From Christensenella sp. UBA7703 (lineage in GTDB: Bacteria > Bacillota > Clostridia > Christensenellales > CAG-138), in NCBI GenBank assembly GCA_002482505.1, contig DLGD01000013.1, forward strand, positions 1 to 22,084: a DNA stretch of 22,084 bases, given 5' to 3'. The translations under genes were made by a program, and so were the position numbers. Below are positions 14,028 to 21,917 of this stretch, piece after piece; within the stretch, counting starts at the first letter, position 1; every line of letters begins with the position of its first letter. The notes under the pieces were generated by a model. That model did not search any database. It had not been told where the DNA came from and saw only the letters and a program-made list of their open reading frames with translations.

Positions 14028-14095
14028 GATGCCGGACTTTTTTTGAAAGAACGATATTTCCGTACAGCACGGACGAAACGGAGAATTGAATTAAT

Positions 14096-15322
14096 ATGAA
14101 ACAAGAGCGCGCGTTTGCGCGGCTGACCATATCCAAGCGGGCGGAGGGTTCCGTGAAGGCTGGGCATCCCTGGGTGTACGACACAGAGGTTTCCGGCAAC
14201 ACGGATGCGATTGAAAACGGCACGCTGGTGGATGCGTTTTCCGAAAAGGGAGCGTATCTTGGCACGGGGTTTTTGAGCAAACACAGCAAGATTCGTCTGC
14301 GCCTGCTTTCCAGCAACGCAAACGAGAAGTTTGATGAAGCGTTCTTTTCCCGGCGGCTGCGCTATGCGCTGGACTATCGCAAAACCGCGATGGGTGAGGA
14401 TTATGGCTGCTGCCGCCTGATCTTTGGCGAGGCAGATGGGCTGCCGGGCTTGACGATCGATTGCTATCACGACGTACTGGTGAGCCAGGTGCTCTCCGTG
14501 GGCATTGAGCGCATCAAGGATATGCTCTATCGGCTGCTGGTTTCGCTGTTGAAAGACGACGGAATCGAAATCCGCGGCATATTCGAGCGAAACGAGGTTG
14601 GCATCCGCGAACTGGAGGGGTTGCCGCTGGAGAAGGGCTGGTATCGCGCTGCTTTTTTGCCGGAACCGCCGAGCCCGCGCATCGAGATCACCGAAAACGG
14701 CATTCGCTATGATGTGGATGTCGAAAACGGGCAAAAGACGGGCTTCTTTCTCGACCAGAAATACAACCGCCTCGCTGCGGCGAAGATTGCGCGCGGAAAG
14801 CGGGTGCTCGATTGCTTCACGCACACCGGCTCCTTTGCGCTCAACGCGGCAAAGGCGGGCGCGGCGCACGTCACCGCCGTGGACGTTTCGGCGGCGGCGG
14901 TGGAGCTTGCCCGCGCGAACGCGGAGAAAAACGGCCTTACAGGGAAGATGGATTTCGTCTGCGCGGATGTATTTGACCTGCTGCCGCAGCTCATGGAACA
15001 GCATGCGTCCTATGATATGATCATCCTCGACCCGCCGGCGTTCACGAAGAGCAGAAAAACTATCGCGGGAGCGGAGCGGGGCTATAAAACCATCAACTAT
15101 AATGCGATGAAGCTGCTGCCGCGCGGTGGCTATTTGGCGACGTGCTCGTGCTCGCATTTTATGCCGAGCGAGTTGTTTGAGAAAATGCTGCTTTCCGCGG
15201 CGCGGGACACGGGCGTTGCCCTCAAGCTCATCGAAGCGCGTCGGCAGTCGCCGGATCATCCGACATTAATGCATGTACCGGAGACGGATTATCTGAAGTT
15301 TTATCTGTTTCAGATCGTTTGA
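14096..15322 (+). CDS. rlmI: RlmI-type 23S rRNA cytosine-C5 methyltransferase
   Basis: This 408-residue class I SAM-dependent methyltransferase has an N-terminal PUA-like RNA-binding region (SVKAGHPWVYDTEV, about 19-32) and a C-terminal Rossmann domain. The SAM site is VLDCFTHTGSFALNAAKAGA. The conserved catalytic-loop motif is DPPAF(TKSR), and a second Cys block is ATCSCSH. The QKTGFFLDQ stretch is typical of the RlmI/RlmK group. RlmI of E. coli makes m5C1962 in 23S rRNA, so that is the likely reaction, though the exact nucleotide in clostridia is an inference. GGAGA lies about 11 nt before the ATG. It forms a single-gene unit. Confidence 0.9.
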   Translation: MKQERAFARLTISKRAEGSVKAGHPWVYDTEVSGNTDAIENGTLVDAFSEKGAYLGTGFLSKHSKIRLRLLSSNANEKFDEAFFSRRLRYALDYRKTAMGEDYGCCRLIFGEADGLPGLTIDCYHDVLVSQVLSVGIERIKDMLYRLLVSLLKDDGIEIRGIFERNEVGIRELEGLPLEKGWYRAAFLPEPPSPRIEITENGIRYDVDVENGQKTGFFLDQKYNRLAAAKIARGKRVLDCFTHTGSFALNAAKAGAAHVTAVDVSAAAVELARANAEKNGLTGKMDFVCADVFDLLPQLMEQHASYDMIILDPPAFTKSRKTIAGAERGYKTINYNAMKLLPRGGYLATCSCSHFMPSELFEKMLLSAARDTGVALKLIEARRQSPDHPTLMHVPETDYLKFYLFQIV

Positions 15323-15334
15323 AAACGAGCGTTT

Positions 15335-15424
15335 GTTTCACGTTGTAATCACGTTGTAATACGAATAATATTCCCTGTTGCACTCCTTGTTTCGATATGG
15401 TATCTTGTGTTTGGAACGTGAAAC
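15335..15424 (+). promoter_or_regulatory. Antitoxin promoter region with repeats
   Basis: An exact inverted pair, GTTTCACGTT (15335-15344) and AACGTGAAAC (15415-15424), flanks the region. Inside it is a tandem direct repeat of CACGTTGTAAT (15339-15349 and 15350-15360). A possible promoter is TTGCAC (15378-15383), 17 bp, TATCTT (15401-15406), all weak. RelB-type antitoxins repress their own promoter through such repeats, so these are candidate operators. Confidence 0.5.
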
Positions 15425-15436
15425 GAGGTGTTTGCA

Positions 15437-15706
15437 ATGTCGAAATCGGTCAATATCAATATTCGCGTCGATTCCGATCTCAAGCGCAAAGCGGAGGCGG
15501 TGTATGCAGAGCTGGGGATGAACCTCTCCACCGCCCTGAATGTCTTTTTGCGCGCCTCGGTTCGCAACAACGGGCTGCCATTTGACCTGCGGCTGAACGC
15601 GGAGACGATTGAAACCGGACGGCGGCATGCGGCAGAGCAGGGGATCAACGGGTTAAGCCGCGTGTTCGACGGCGCGGATGCGCTGCCGGAAGAGGAAGTC
15701 GACTGA
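15437..15706 (+). CDS. RelB/DinJ-family antitoxin, no toxin partner
   Basis: This 89-residue protein has the RelB/DinJ ribbon-helix-helix core: VNINIRVDSDLKRKAEAVYAELGMNLSTALNVFL, then the PFDL motif and an acidic C-terminal tail. Antitoxins of this class dimerise, bind their promoter and neutralise a RelE/YafQ-type RNase. The start is set at 15437 because GAGG is 8 nt upstream; a GTG at 15428 is in frame. No toxin follows: only about 40 nt separate the stop from the IS30 element. The joined pre-insertion sequence would still leave just about 60 nt before a terminator, so the antitoxin appears to have been solitary before the IS arrived. Confidence 0.88.
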   Translation: MSKSVNINIRVDSDLKRKAEAVYAELGMNLSTALNVFLRASVRNNGLPFDLRLNAETIETGRRHAAEQGINGLSRVFDGADALPEEEVD

Positions 15707-15745
15707 TATTGCGAATTTTGCGCTGGTTGAACGAAACGGTTAGTG

Positions 15746-16822
15746 AATTGTCAAACTAAGTGCAACAGATGAGGAGTTCGCGATCCCACAAAGACTGAGG
15801 AGAATGGAAGTTAAGAACTTTACGAGGCCTGGCGTTGAGAAGCGTCAGGTTTCGTTTTAACGAGGCAGGGCTTACTCTGGAGAGATCACGTCCCTTCGGA
15901 TAAAACTCCCTCAATAATCCGTTCAGATTTTCGTTTGTACCCTTTTGCCATGCGCAGTATGGATCGGCAAAATAGACATCGCAACCTAGCTTCTGCTCAA
16001 TGCCCCGCCAGTTTGCAAATTCGGTCCCTCGATCACAAGTAATCGTCTTCACCAGCTCCGGTGGAAAAGTTGAAAGCATAGCTTCAATGGCCCGTTCCAT
16101 TGTCTCGGCTTTTCTGTCCGGCATCTTCATTGCAATGTAGAATCGTGTCTTCCGTTCTGCCAAAGTAGCGAAGCATGCCTTGCTTTTGCCTAGTCCGCTT
16201 ACAACACTGTCGGCTTCCCAATGTCCGGCTTCTGCTCGGCTGTACACGCTTCTATCTCTTTTCCGTATGGATTTCCCCTTACTGTACTTACCGCGAGTCT
16301 CTTTAATGCCGTGAGTTTTCCCCTTTCGCCGCAAAACCTTCAGATTTCCATTCACAAGATACTTCTCATAAATCCATCTATAGATCGTACGACAACTTGG
16401 CATGAACAACCCACATGGCGTGCAAGCAATCTGCTCCGGTGACCATGTCAATAACAGCGTCTCGTTGATGTAGTCAATCACTGCCTGCGAATGAAACATT
16501 CCTCTATGGCAGTATGAACGGCGAAGTAAATATTTCCGCTGCGCTGTGTGCGGGTAATAAGTCGGTATATCATACATGTGCGTGCGATTTCTCTTGAACT
16601 CGCGTGAGATGGTACTTGGACTACGTCCGAGTAGTCGCGCTATTTCCCGATAACTTAACCCGTCTACATAATACTTCCGTATGCAACTTCGCTCTTCTAT
16701 GCTAAGATGTTCGTAGTTCATGCATGTTCCCTCCGTAGTTTTGGTTGTGTTGCAACTCCATTCTACCAGAGACTTGCATGAACTTCTTTATTACTCTATG
16801 TGTTGCACTTGATAGTATAATT
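15746..16822. mobile_element. Complete IS30-family insertion sequence
   Basis: The element proper runs from about 15750 to 16818. Its inverted ends share an exact AAGTGCAACA (15758-15767; complement at 16801-16810). It carries one full-length DDE transposase. AATT flanks both sides as a probable target duplication. Removing the element and one AATT leaves GTGAATTCAC, a perfect 10-bp palindrome, which fits the preference of IS30-family elements for palindromic targets. The exact outer ends could be off by a few bases because the terminal 8 bp of the two ends differ. Confidence 0.8.
15756..16721 (-). CDS. IS30-family transposase
   Basis: This 321-residue DDE transposase starts with an HTH_38 domain (LSIEERSCIRKYYVDGLSYREIARLLGRSPSTISRE, residues 6-41), then has an rve-type catalytic core with the acid triad D171 (HWEADSV), D230 (TCDRGTEF) and E264 (QKGTNENLNG). 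Length and the GTNEN-NGLLREFYPKG block are standard for the family, and no stop or frameshift interrupts it, so it is probably active. The TAG stop lies inside the left inverted repeat. The ATG is preceded by GGAGGGAACATGC. It encodes copy-paste type transposition through a circular intermediate in known IS30 members. Confidence 0.95.
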   Translation of the reverse strand: MNYEHLSIEERSCIRKYYVDGLSYREIARLLGRSPSTISREFKRNRTHMYDIPTYYPHTAQRKYLLRRSYCHRGMFHSQAVIDYINETLLLTWSPEQIACTPCGLFMPSCRTIYRWIYEKYLVNGNLKVLRRKGKTHGIKETRGKYSKGKSIRKRDRSVYSRAEAGHWEADSVVSGLGKSKACFATLAERKTRFYIAMKMPDRKAETMERAIEAMLSTFPPELVKTITCDRGTEFANWRGIEQKLGCDVYFADPYCAWQKGTNENLNGLLREFYPKGRDLSRVSPASLKRNLTLLNARPRKVLNFHSPQSLWDRELLICCT

Positions 16823-16837
16823 CACCCGGTTACAAAT

Positions 16838-16867
16838 AAAAATCCGCCTTTGAAAGGCGGATTTTTT
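16838..16867. terminator. Bidirectional terminator between IS30 and galM
   Basis: A long stem of AAAAATCCGCCTTT and AAAGGCGGATTTTT ends in seven T on the plus strand and an equal A/T arrangement on the other. It serves the minus-strand epimerase gene and originally the antitoxin transcript. Confidence 0.92.
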
Positions 16868-16885
16868 TGTCGCATATGCGCGTAA

Positions 16886-17929
16886 TTATTCCACGCGGAA
16901 GCGATAGACGGTTTCGGAGGAAAAGACCTCGCCTGCCAGAAGCACGATGCTCGGAAAGTTCTCGTGGTTCATCGCGTCCGCAAAATGCTGCGTCTCGAGG
17001 CAGAAGGAAGAACCCGGGCCGTATTGCACGCCGCCCTTGCCGGTCATATAGGAAAAGTCCGGCGGGGTAAAGAGCTGGATTCCCGGCTGATCGGTATACA
17101 CGTCCATCGCCACGCCGCCGATGGGGTCGACCGCGGTCGCAATCTTTTCCACGCCGCCCGATTTATGGTTCAGCACAAAGTTGTGGTCATAGCCGCCAAG
17201 CACGTCAACCTGCTCCGCCTTTGCGTTGATGTCGCGTCCGATGGGTTTCGCTTTGGTAAAGTCCAACGGCGTACCGAACACGGGCACGATCTCGCCTGTC
17301 GGGACGACGCTGCTGTCGATGCGGGTGAATTTATCCGCGTGGATTTGCAGCATCTGCCCAAGCACGTTTCCGTGCCCTTGCCCCGCAAGATTGAAATACG
17401 CGTGGTTGGTCATGTTTTGAATCGTGTCCTGATCGCTATTGATGAGGTATTGAATCGAGAGCGCGTTTTCCTCATCCAGTGTGTAGATGACGACGACGGA
17501 AAGCGTCCCGGGGAAACCCTCCTCGCCGTCCGGACTGGTCAGCGAGAAAAAGACGGAGTCTCCGTCGATCTGCGCCTGCCACAGCTTTTTATCAAAACCG
17601 ACTACACCTCCGTGCAGGCACTCATTGCCGAGGTTGGCGGCGAGATTGTATTCTACGCCGCCCAGCGCAAAGCGCGCGTTTTTGATGCGGTTTGCCACGC
17701 GGCCAATGATCGCGCCGAGGAACATGAAGTTCTTTTGGTAGTCCTCGATTGTATCATAGCCCAGCACGACATCGACGAGCTCGCCCTTGCGGTTTGGCAC
17801 AAACATGCTCTGCCAGGTCGCGCCATAGTTGAGGATACTTGCGCTTGCGCCGTGCTTGTTGGTGATGGTATAGCGAAGCACCGCCTCGCCGGAGGGCAGG
17901 TGACCAAACTCGGAAACAGTAACGCTCAT
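16886..17929 (-). CDS. galM: Aldose 1-epimerase (mutarotase)
   Basis: This 347-residue enzyme interconverts the alpha and beta anomers of galactose or glucose, feeding the Leloir pathway. The family fold and active site are visible: GRVANRI, ECLHGG (H106), NHAYFNLAG (H176, the general acid), and FCLETQHFADAMN (E312, the general base). The start is set at 17929, where GGGAGG stands about 9 nt upstream. An in-frame ATG further up at 17959 precedes that site. No signal peptide is present, so it is cytoplasmic. No other galactose genes are nearby, so the sugar is not fixed by context. A promoter with a LacI-like palindrome in its spacer lies upstream at 17999-18019. Confidence 0.94.
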   Translation of the reverse strand: MSVTVSEFGHLPSGEAVLRYTITNKHGASASILNYGATWQSMFVPNRKGELVDVVLGYDTIEDYQKNFMFLGAIIGRVANRIKNARFALGGVEYNLAANLGNECLHGGVVGFDKKLWQAQIDGDSVFFSLTSPDGEEGFPGTLSVVVIYTLDEENALSIQYLINSDQDTIQNMTNHAYFNLAGQGHGNVLGQMLQIHADKFTRIDSSVVPTGEIVPVFGTPLDFTKAKPIGRDINAKAEQVDVLGGYDHNFVLNHKSGGVEKIATAVDPIGGVAMDVYTDQPGIQLFTPPDFSYMTGKGGVQYGPGSSFCLETQHFADAMNHENFPSIVLLAGEVFSSETVYRFRVE

Positions 17930-17998
17930 AGGACAAACCTCCCATAATACATGCGGCATTTCACACGGTTTTCTTCATGCGGAAAGCATGTTTTTTCT

Positions 17999-18019
17999 AT
18001 TATAATACACACGCGTGTG
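17999..18019. promoter_or_regulatory. Divergent -10 boxes and 12-bp palindrome before galM
   Basis: TATTATAATA gives a TATAAT on both strands (plus 18001-18006, minus 17999-18004). Beside it is a perfect palindrome CACACGCGTGTG (18008-18019), even-length with a central CG like many LacI-family operators. For the epimerase gene it falls inside the promoter spacer. The -35 boxes on either strand are weak. Confidence 0.55.
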
Positions 18020-18162
18020 AGAAAGAAGACACGCGAAGATTTTTTCGCGAAATAGTTCTGTCCGCGGCTGTGTTCATTCACAAGAAAGAGGAAGAAAAAA
18101 CACCGAAAAATACAACAAAATCCTATCTTTTTTGCAAAACCGTGTTGTGGTACACTATCCGC

Positions 18163-19512
18163 ATGGAAAAAATCACGGACACAACCGCACGCAAATCAAA
18201 CGCGGCGGATCATACATTCATCGACACAAAACACATCGACGTGCTGGATGGCGTTCGCGCGCTGGCGGTGTTCGGCGTGCTTTGGTTCCATTTCTGGCAG
18301 CAGAATTGGATCATGCCGTATATCGACCTGCCGTTTCTTTCGCGCATCGGGTTGCCGGGTACACTCAACCTGCTCTTCTTGCCGCGCGCCGGTTTTCTCT
18401 TTGTCGACTGGCTGCTGTTCCTTTCCGCGTTTTGCCTGTTTTTGCCGTATGCGCGCGCGGCTCTTGCGCACGAATCCTTGCCCGAGACAAAGCTTTTTTA
18501 TAAAAAGCGTATCGCGCGAATCGTGCCGAGCTATTTCGTTGCCGTGCTGCTGATCTTCTTTCTCGTGTCCGTGCCGTCCCATGCATACCGATCGGTTTCG
18601 GAAGCGCTGGGGGATCTGGTGCCGACGCTGACGTTTACGCAGACGTTTTTTTCGGATACGCTGCTGGCGACCAAGATCAACGGCGTGCTCTGGACGGCTG
18701 CCGTCGAAATGCAGTTTTATCTGTTCTTTCCGTTTCTTGCAAAGGCATTTACAAAGAAACCGGTCTGGACCTATCTTGGTATGCTCATCGTCTCCGTGCT
18801 GTATCTGCGCGGGTTCGCGCTGGCACACCCGGACGATATCCGCCTGACGGTCAATCAACTGCCTGCGTTCTTCGGTGTGTTTGCAAACGGGATGGCGGTT
18901 GCGTTTCTCTTTGTGCTTGCGGGAAAATTTCTCAAGCGCAGTCCTCAGCTTTCCGCGCTCGCGCTGGTCGGCCTTGTTGCGGGGGTAGTGCTGCTGGTTG
19001 CGATGATGAAAACCGCGCCCGATTCACGCCCGGTCCAGATTTGGCAGGCTCGAAACCGCTTTTCGCTCTCGCTGGTGTTCGCGTTGATTACCGTGTCCGC
19101 CGCACTGACGTTTTCTGGCATCCGCTGGTTGTTTTCAAACAAACTGATGCGCTTTTTGTCGCTGATTTCGTTTAACGTCTATATTTGGCACCAATGGATC
19201 GCTGTCCAGCTCAAAGAATGGAGAATCCCGTTTTGGTCTGGCGAAAAGCCGCCGAATATGACGGGCGACGTCGGCTGGCAATGGGCGTATACCGCGCTGA
19301 TCTTTGCCGCGACGTTTGCGCTCGCCATCGCAGGAACGTATCTCGTCGAACACCCCTTGGCAAAGCGCATTATGGCATGGCATCCGCCCAAGCGCGAACC
19401 GGGGCCGCTCATCTCTCTGGAGGTGATTGATGAAGGAGAAGATGGGGCGAAGACGCCGGATACAGAATCAACCAAGGGAGAGCAAACAGGAGAGGAACCA
19501 ATTCACACATGA
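18163..19512 (+). CDS. Acyltransferase-3 family membrane protein
   Basis: This 449-residue protein of the acyltransferase-3 (OafA/YrhL-like) family has about ten TM helices and moves acetyl or other acyl groups to surface sugars. Family marks are IDVLDGVRALAVFGVLWFHFW (the catalytic-type H near residue 44), KRIARIVPSYFVA, LWTAAVEMQFYLFFP, and NVYIWHQWIA near the C-terminus. A hydrophilic acidic tail of about 35 residues ends the protein. The start at 18163 is the first good candidate, but no clear ribosome site precedes it: TACACT lies only 6 nt before the ATG, so a leaderless message is possible. An in-frame extension to 17977 is not family-like. Its stop overlaps the next gene as ATGA. Confidence 0.88.
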   Translation: MEKITDTTARKSNAADHTFIDTKHIDVLDGVRALAVFGVLWFHFWQQNWIMPYIDLPFLSRIGLPGTLNLLFLPRAGFLFVDWLLFLSAFCLFLPYARAALAHESLPETKLFYKKRIARIVPSYFVAVLLIFFLVSVPSHAYRSVSEALGDLVPTLTFTQTFFSDTLLATKINGVLWTAAVEMQFYLFFPFLAKAFTKKPVWTYLGMLIVSVLYLRGFALAHPDDIRLTVNQLPAFFGVFANGMAVAFLFVLAGKFLKRSPQLSALALVGLVAGVVLLVAMMKTAPDSRPVQIWQARNRFSLSLVFALITVSAALTFSGIRWLFSNKLMRFLSLISFNVYIWHQWIAVQLKEWRIPFWSGEKPPNMTGDVGWQWAYTALIFAATFALAIAGTYLVEHPLAKRIMAWHPPKREPGPLISLEVIDEGEDGAKTPDTESTKGEQTGEEPIHT

Positions 19513-19787
19513 GACATTCGTTTACGCCAAGCGGCGTCTGCCCAAACAAAATTGAATTTGATCTGATCGATGGGATGATATACAACCTCGTCTTCACGGC
19601 GGGCTGTAACGGAAATCTGAAAGCGATAGCAAAGCTTGTTGAGGGAATGGAGGCGGATCGCGTGATCGCGTTGCTTTCCGGCAACACCTGCGGGTATAAG
19701 AATACGTCCTGTGCAGACCAGATGACGCGCGCAATCGCCGCCGCCCAGCAAAACGAAACAGTAAAGGCGAAAGAACAACGCCTTTGA
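19509..19787 (+). CDS. TSCPD-domain protein (TIGR03905 type)
   Basis: This 92-residue protein matches the small TSCPD family found in many Clostridia, related to a C-terminal domain of some ribonucleotide reductases. Conserved Cys residues are visible at C11 (GVCP), C33 (AGCNGNL), C61 and C68 (GNTCGYKNTSCADQ), suggesting a metal or redox site. The function is unknown. It starts inside the stop of the acyltransferase (ATGA), so it is translationally coupled, although there is no obvious functional link. A possible weak terminator (AAAGGCG/CGCCTTT, 19763-19785) overlaps its last codons. Confidence 0.85.
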   Translation: MRHSFTPSGVCPNKIEFDLIDGMIYNLVFTAGCNGNLKAIAKLVEGMEADRVIALLSGNTCGYKNTSCADQMTRAIAAAQQNETVKAKEQRL

Positions 19788-19790
19788 TTT
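19763..19790 (+). terminator. Weak hairpin at the end of the TSCPD gene
   Basis: AAAGGCG (19763-19769) and CGCCTTT (19779-19785) form a 7-bp stem with a 9-nt loop, followed only by GATTT. It overlaps the stop codon, so termination is uncertain. Confidence 0.4.
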
Positions 19791-19855
19791 GTGAAAAGGC
19801 CGGCAACCCGTTATAATAGATGGTAAGCACCGTTTTGCGGATTGAAAACGGCTTT
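19789..19855 (+). promoter_or_regulatory. Promoter and leader hairpin of the exported protein
   Basis: TTGTGA (19789-19794), a 17-bp spacer and a perfect TATAAT (19812-19817). Just past the predicted start site is a perfect stem CCGTTTT/AAAACGG (19830-19836, 19845-19851) followed by CTTTT. This could act as a weak attenuator or shield the leader. Confidence 0.65.
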
Positions 19856-19874
19856 TGCACAAGGAGGAACGCGG

Positions 19875-21221
19875 ATGAAACGCGCAATTGCGATCTCTGT
19901 GATGATGATACTGCTCTGCGCGTCATGTGTGTCATGCGCGCCGGCGGAGGTTGCCACCGCACCGATCCCGATGCTGACACCCGGGCAAACCGCAACTGTA
20001 ATGGCGCAACCAACGCCGAAGACCACGCCGGAACCACTCGGTACCGCGCCGCAGGAGCTATTCTTACGCGGGTATAATCTGTTTTCGGATGTGGCATTTC
20101 CGGCGGGGTTTACCGTGTTTGCCGCGCGCTATGATACGGCGCAACCCGAGAAGGGCTTGAATGACCATTTTGCGCTCTACCTTACAGCGGAGGGGGACCG
20201 CGCGGAGATTTCGCGCTTTTGCGCGGGGTTGCTTGGCATTACGGATGAGGCGCGGCTGACGGAGATAGCAGGAACCATGGAGCGCGAAGTCGCGCAGCAG
20301 ATTGACGGCACATTCGGCGGGGCAAAGGCATATGCGCAGCTCAAGCAGACCAAGCCGGGCGTAGAGACGGATCAAACGACAGACGTGGAAGGCTGCCGAA
20401 TCGAGCTTTCGGTTGAGGTGAGCGCGGCACAGGCGCAGGCGTATCAAGCCATGATCCACGCGAACAACAATCGCGCGGTGTTTGGTGCTCTGGCGGATCG
20501 GCTGTCGGACGATTTCATCCAAAAAGACAAACTCAGCATCTATGTCAACGCACAGCGCCCCGAGTTGACGGAGGTTTCGATTGCCTATCGTGTGCTGGAC
20601 GCAAAAGCGCTGGAAGCGGAGCTTGCGCAGGCACTCAAGCTCGACTGGCATGACGAGCAGGGCGCGAACATGGGGGTGACCTATGGGCGAATCCGATACA
20701 AGCTTAGCTTTGATGCGGGTAGCAATACGGTATACGAAACGCTTTCGCCAAACGACAATACCTCCCCGGCGGGAGAATATGTGCAGACCGGAAAATCACT
20801 GATGGCGTTCGGTTTTCAATACGATAAAACGCTTGGCACCTATGTGTATGATGACAAGAAAGCAAACATTCGCTTTGAAGTTGTCCGCGCGAAAGACGGC
20901 GAAACAAGACCGGATTGGAGCCTGCTGTTCATCTGCCAACCGAATGGGTATAACGTCGGCATCTGGTATTTTGTGGACGACCAGCAGCTTCTGCTTCAGA
21001 CGGACTACAAAGATCGCTCCGCAAAATTCTATTTTGACCTGACCTCGGGCACCTATTTGGAGCCTTGGCCGAACGATACGGAGATTGATGAACTGTTTTC
21101 CGAGGCATTCGAAGGATGTCAGGGAGACGTTCGTAAAGCGGCGATAGAACGAATGACAAAAGAAGCGCAGGATCGCTTTGGCATAACCTGGCAGGAGCTC
21201 AGCGGGATTCCGCTTTGGTAA
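19875..21221 (+). CDS. Exported, probably lipid-anchored, protein of unknown function
   Basis: This 448-residue protein was not recognised as a known family. The N-terminus is a signal sequence (MKRAIAISVMMILLCASCVSCAP). Cys at the end of ASC or VSC could be lipidated, but the residue at -3 is Cys, which is unusual for a lipobox. A Thr/Pro-rich spacer follows (about 29-60). The remainder is a mixed alpha/beta protein without TM helices, in which the segment FPAGFTVFAARYDT and the Trp/Tyr-rich GYNVGIWYFVDDQQLLLQTD are notable. The start has AAGGAGG 7 nt upstream, so an earlier ATG at 19842 is rejected. A strong promoter precedes it. It and the next gene (52 nt on) likely share a transcript. 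Confidence 0.75.
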   Translation: MKRAIAISVMMILLCASCVSCAPAEVATAPIPMLTPGQTATVMAQPTPKTTPEPLGTAPQELFLRGYNLFSDVAFPAGFTVFAARYDTAQPEKGLNDHFALYLTAEGDRAEISRFCAGLLGITDEARLTEIAGTMEREVAQQIDGTFGGAKAYAQLKQTKPGVETDQTTDVEGCRIELSVEVSAAQAQAYQAMIHANNNRAVFGALADRLSDDFIQKDKLSIYVNAQRPELTEVSIAYRVLDAKALEAELAQALKLDWHDEQGANMGVTYGRIRYKLSFDAGSNTVYETLSPNDNTSPAGEYVQTGKSLMAFGFQYDKTLGTYVYDDKKANIRFEVVRAKDGETRPDWSLLFICQPNGYNVGIWYFVDDQQLLLQTDYKDRSAKFYFDLTSGTYLEPWPNDTEIDELFSEAFEGCQGDVRKAAIERMTKEAQDRFGITWQELSGIPLW

Positions 21222-21272
21222 ATTGAACCGCGCGGGCAAACAGGCCGGCGCAAGACAGGCGGTGAAAAAAAC

Positions 21273-21827
21273 ATGGATCAACCGATCAAAACGCCATATT
21301 CCAAGGACGGCTATATCATCGATCAGGCACGGGTGACGGATATTCGCTACGGCGTGTTCACGAGCGATATCAACGGCTGCGGCTGGATTGCGGAGTATAA
21401 TTTTCTAAAACGGATGGGGCAGAGTGTGGGCGAAAAGGCACTCGCGGACGAGCTGATTCGTTTTTCGATTTTTCGCGGTCTGACAGGGACTGATATTTTC
21501 CGCCTGCGTTACTATGCAAAGAAACACGGCTACCGCATGCCGGTCAAGTTCCGCCAGAATAAAAAAGCGCGCCTGCCCGAGGGGACAAGCGCGGGGATCA
21601 TCTGGTATTGCCATAAAGACGGTTTCCATTTTGTAACGTTTTATGCCGACGAGAGCATTCCCCCTTCGGCGGACGGAGAGGCGCGGTTTCGCTTTCTCAA
21701 CGGGCACGCGGGGAAAGAACTGCATCTCGACACGATGCGGGGCTTTTTGACGCAGAACAACGTGATTCCGTTTGCGCTGATCCTCACATGGACGGGGAAA
21801 GAAACAAATAAAGAAGCTGGTAAATAG
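21273..21827 (+). CDS. C39-like putative cysteine peptidase fold protein
   Basis: This 184-residue protein has no signal peptide or TM helix. INGCGWIAEYNFLKRMG (C36 in a GCGxxA context) and KDGFHFVTFYAD (H119) are spaced as in C39/papain-like peptidases, where a Cys near the N-terminus and a later His form the active site; an LNGHAGK block follows. This is a fold guess from motifs, not an identification, and it could be an inactive relative or a cysteine-protease-like inhibitor. GGTG precedes the ATG with a 7-nt gap. It is the last intact gene of the window. Confidence 0.6.
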   Translation: MDQPIKTPYSKDGYIIDQARVTDIRYGVFTSDINGCGWIAEYNFLKRMGQSVGEKALADELIRFSIFRGLTGTDIFRLRYYAKKHGYRMPVKFRQNKKARLPEGTSAGIIWYCHKDGFHFVTFYADESIPPSADGEARFRFLNGHAGKELHLDTMRGFLTQNNVIPFALILTWTGKETNKEAGK

Positions 21828-21917
21828 TCAGAAATCCATCAGATGTAAGTGCCCTAGACGAAAGATGGTGATTCGTTTGCGTTTCTACAAATTTAGACGT
21901 TTTCTGCGAGGTAACTG

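Noticed and set aside
13985..15259. Long minus-strand open frame of 424 codons opposite the rRNA methyltransferase
   Set aside because: The plus-strand gene has clear motifs, promoter and ribosome site; the antisense frame is Arg/His-rich with no domain.
15707..15749. Remnant of a toxin gene after the antitoxin
   Set aside because: All frames stop within a few codons and show no RelE/YafQ-like sequence.
16964..17947. Plus-strand open frame opposite galM, and similar ones opposite the GGDEF and SGNH genes
   Set aside because: These are shadows of well-supported genes; no ribosome sites or protein-like patterns.
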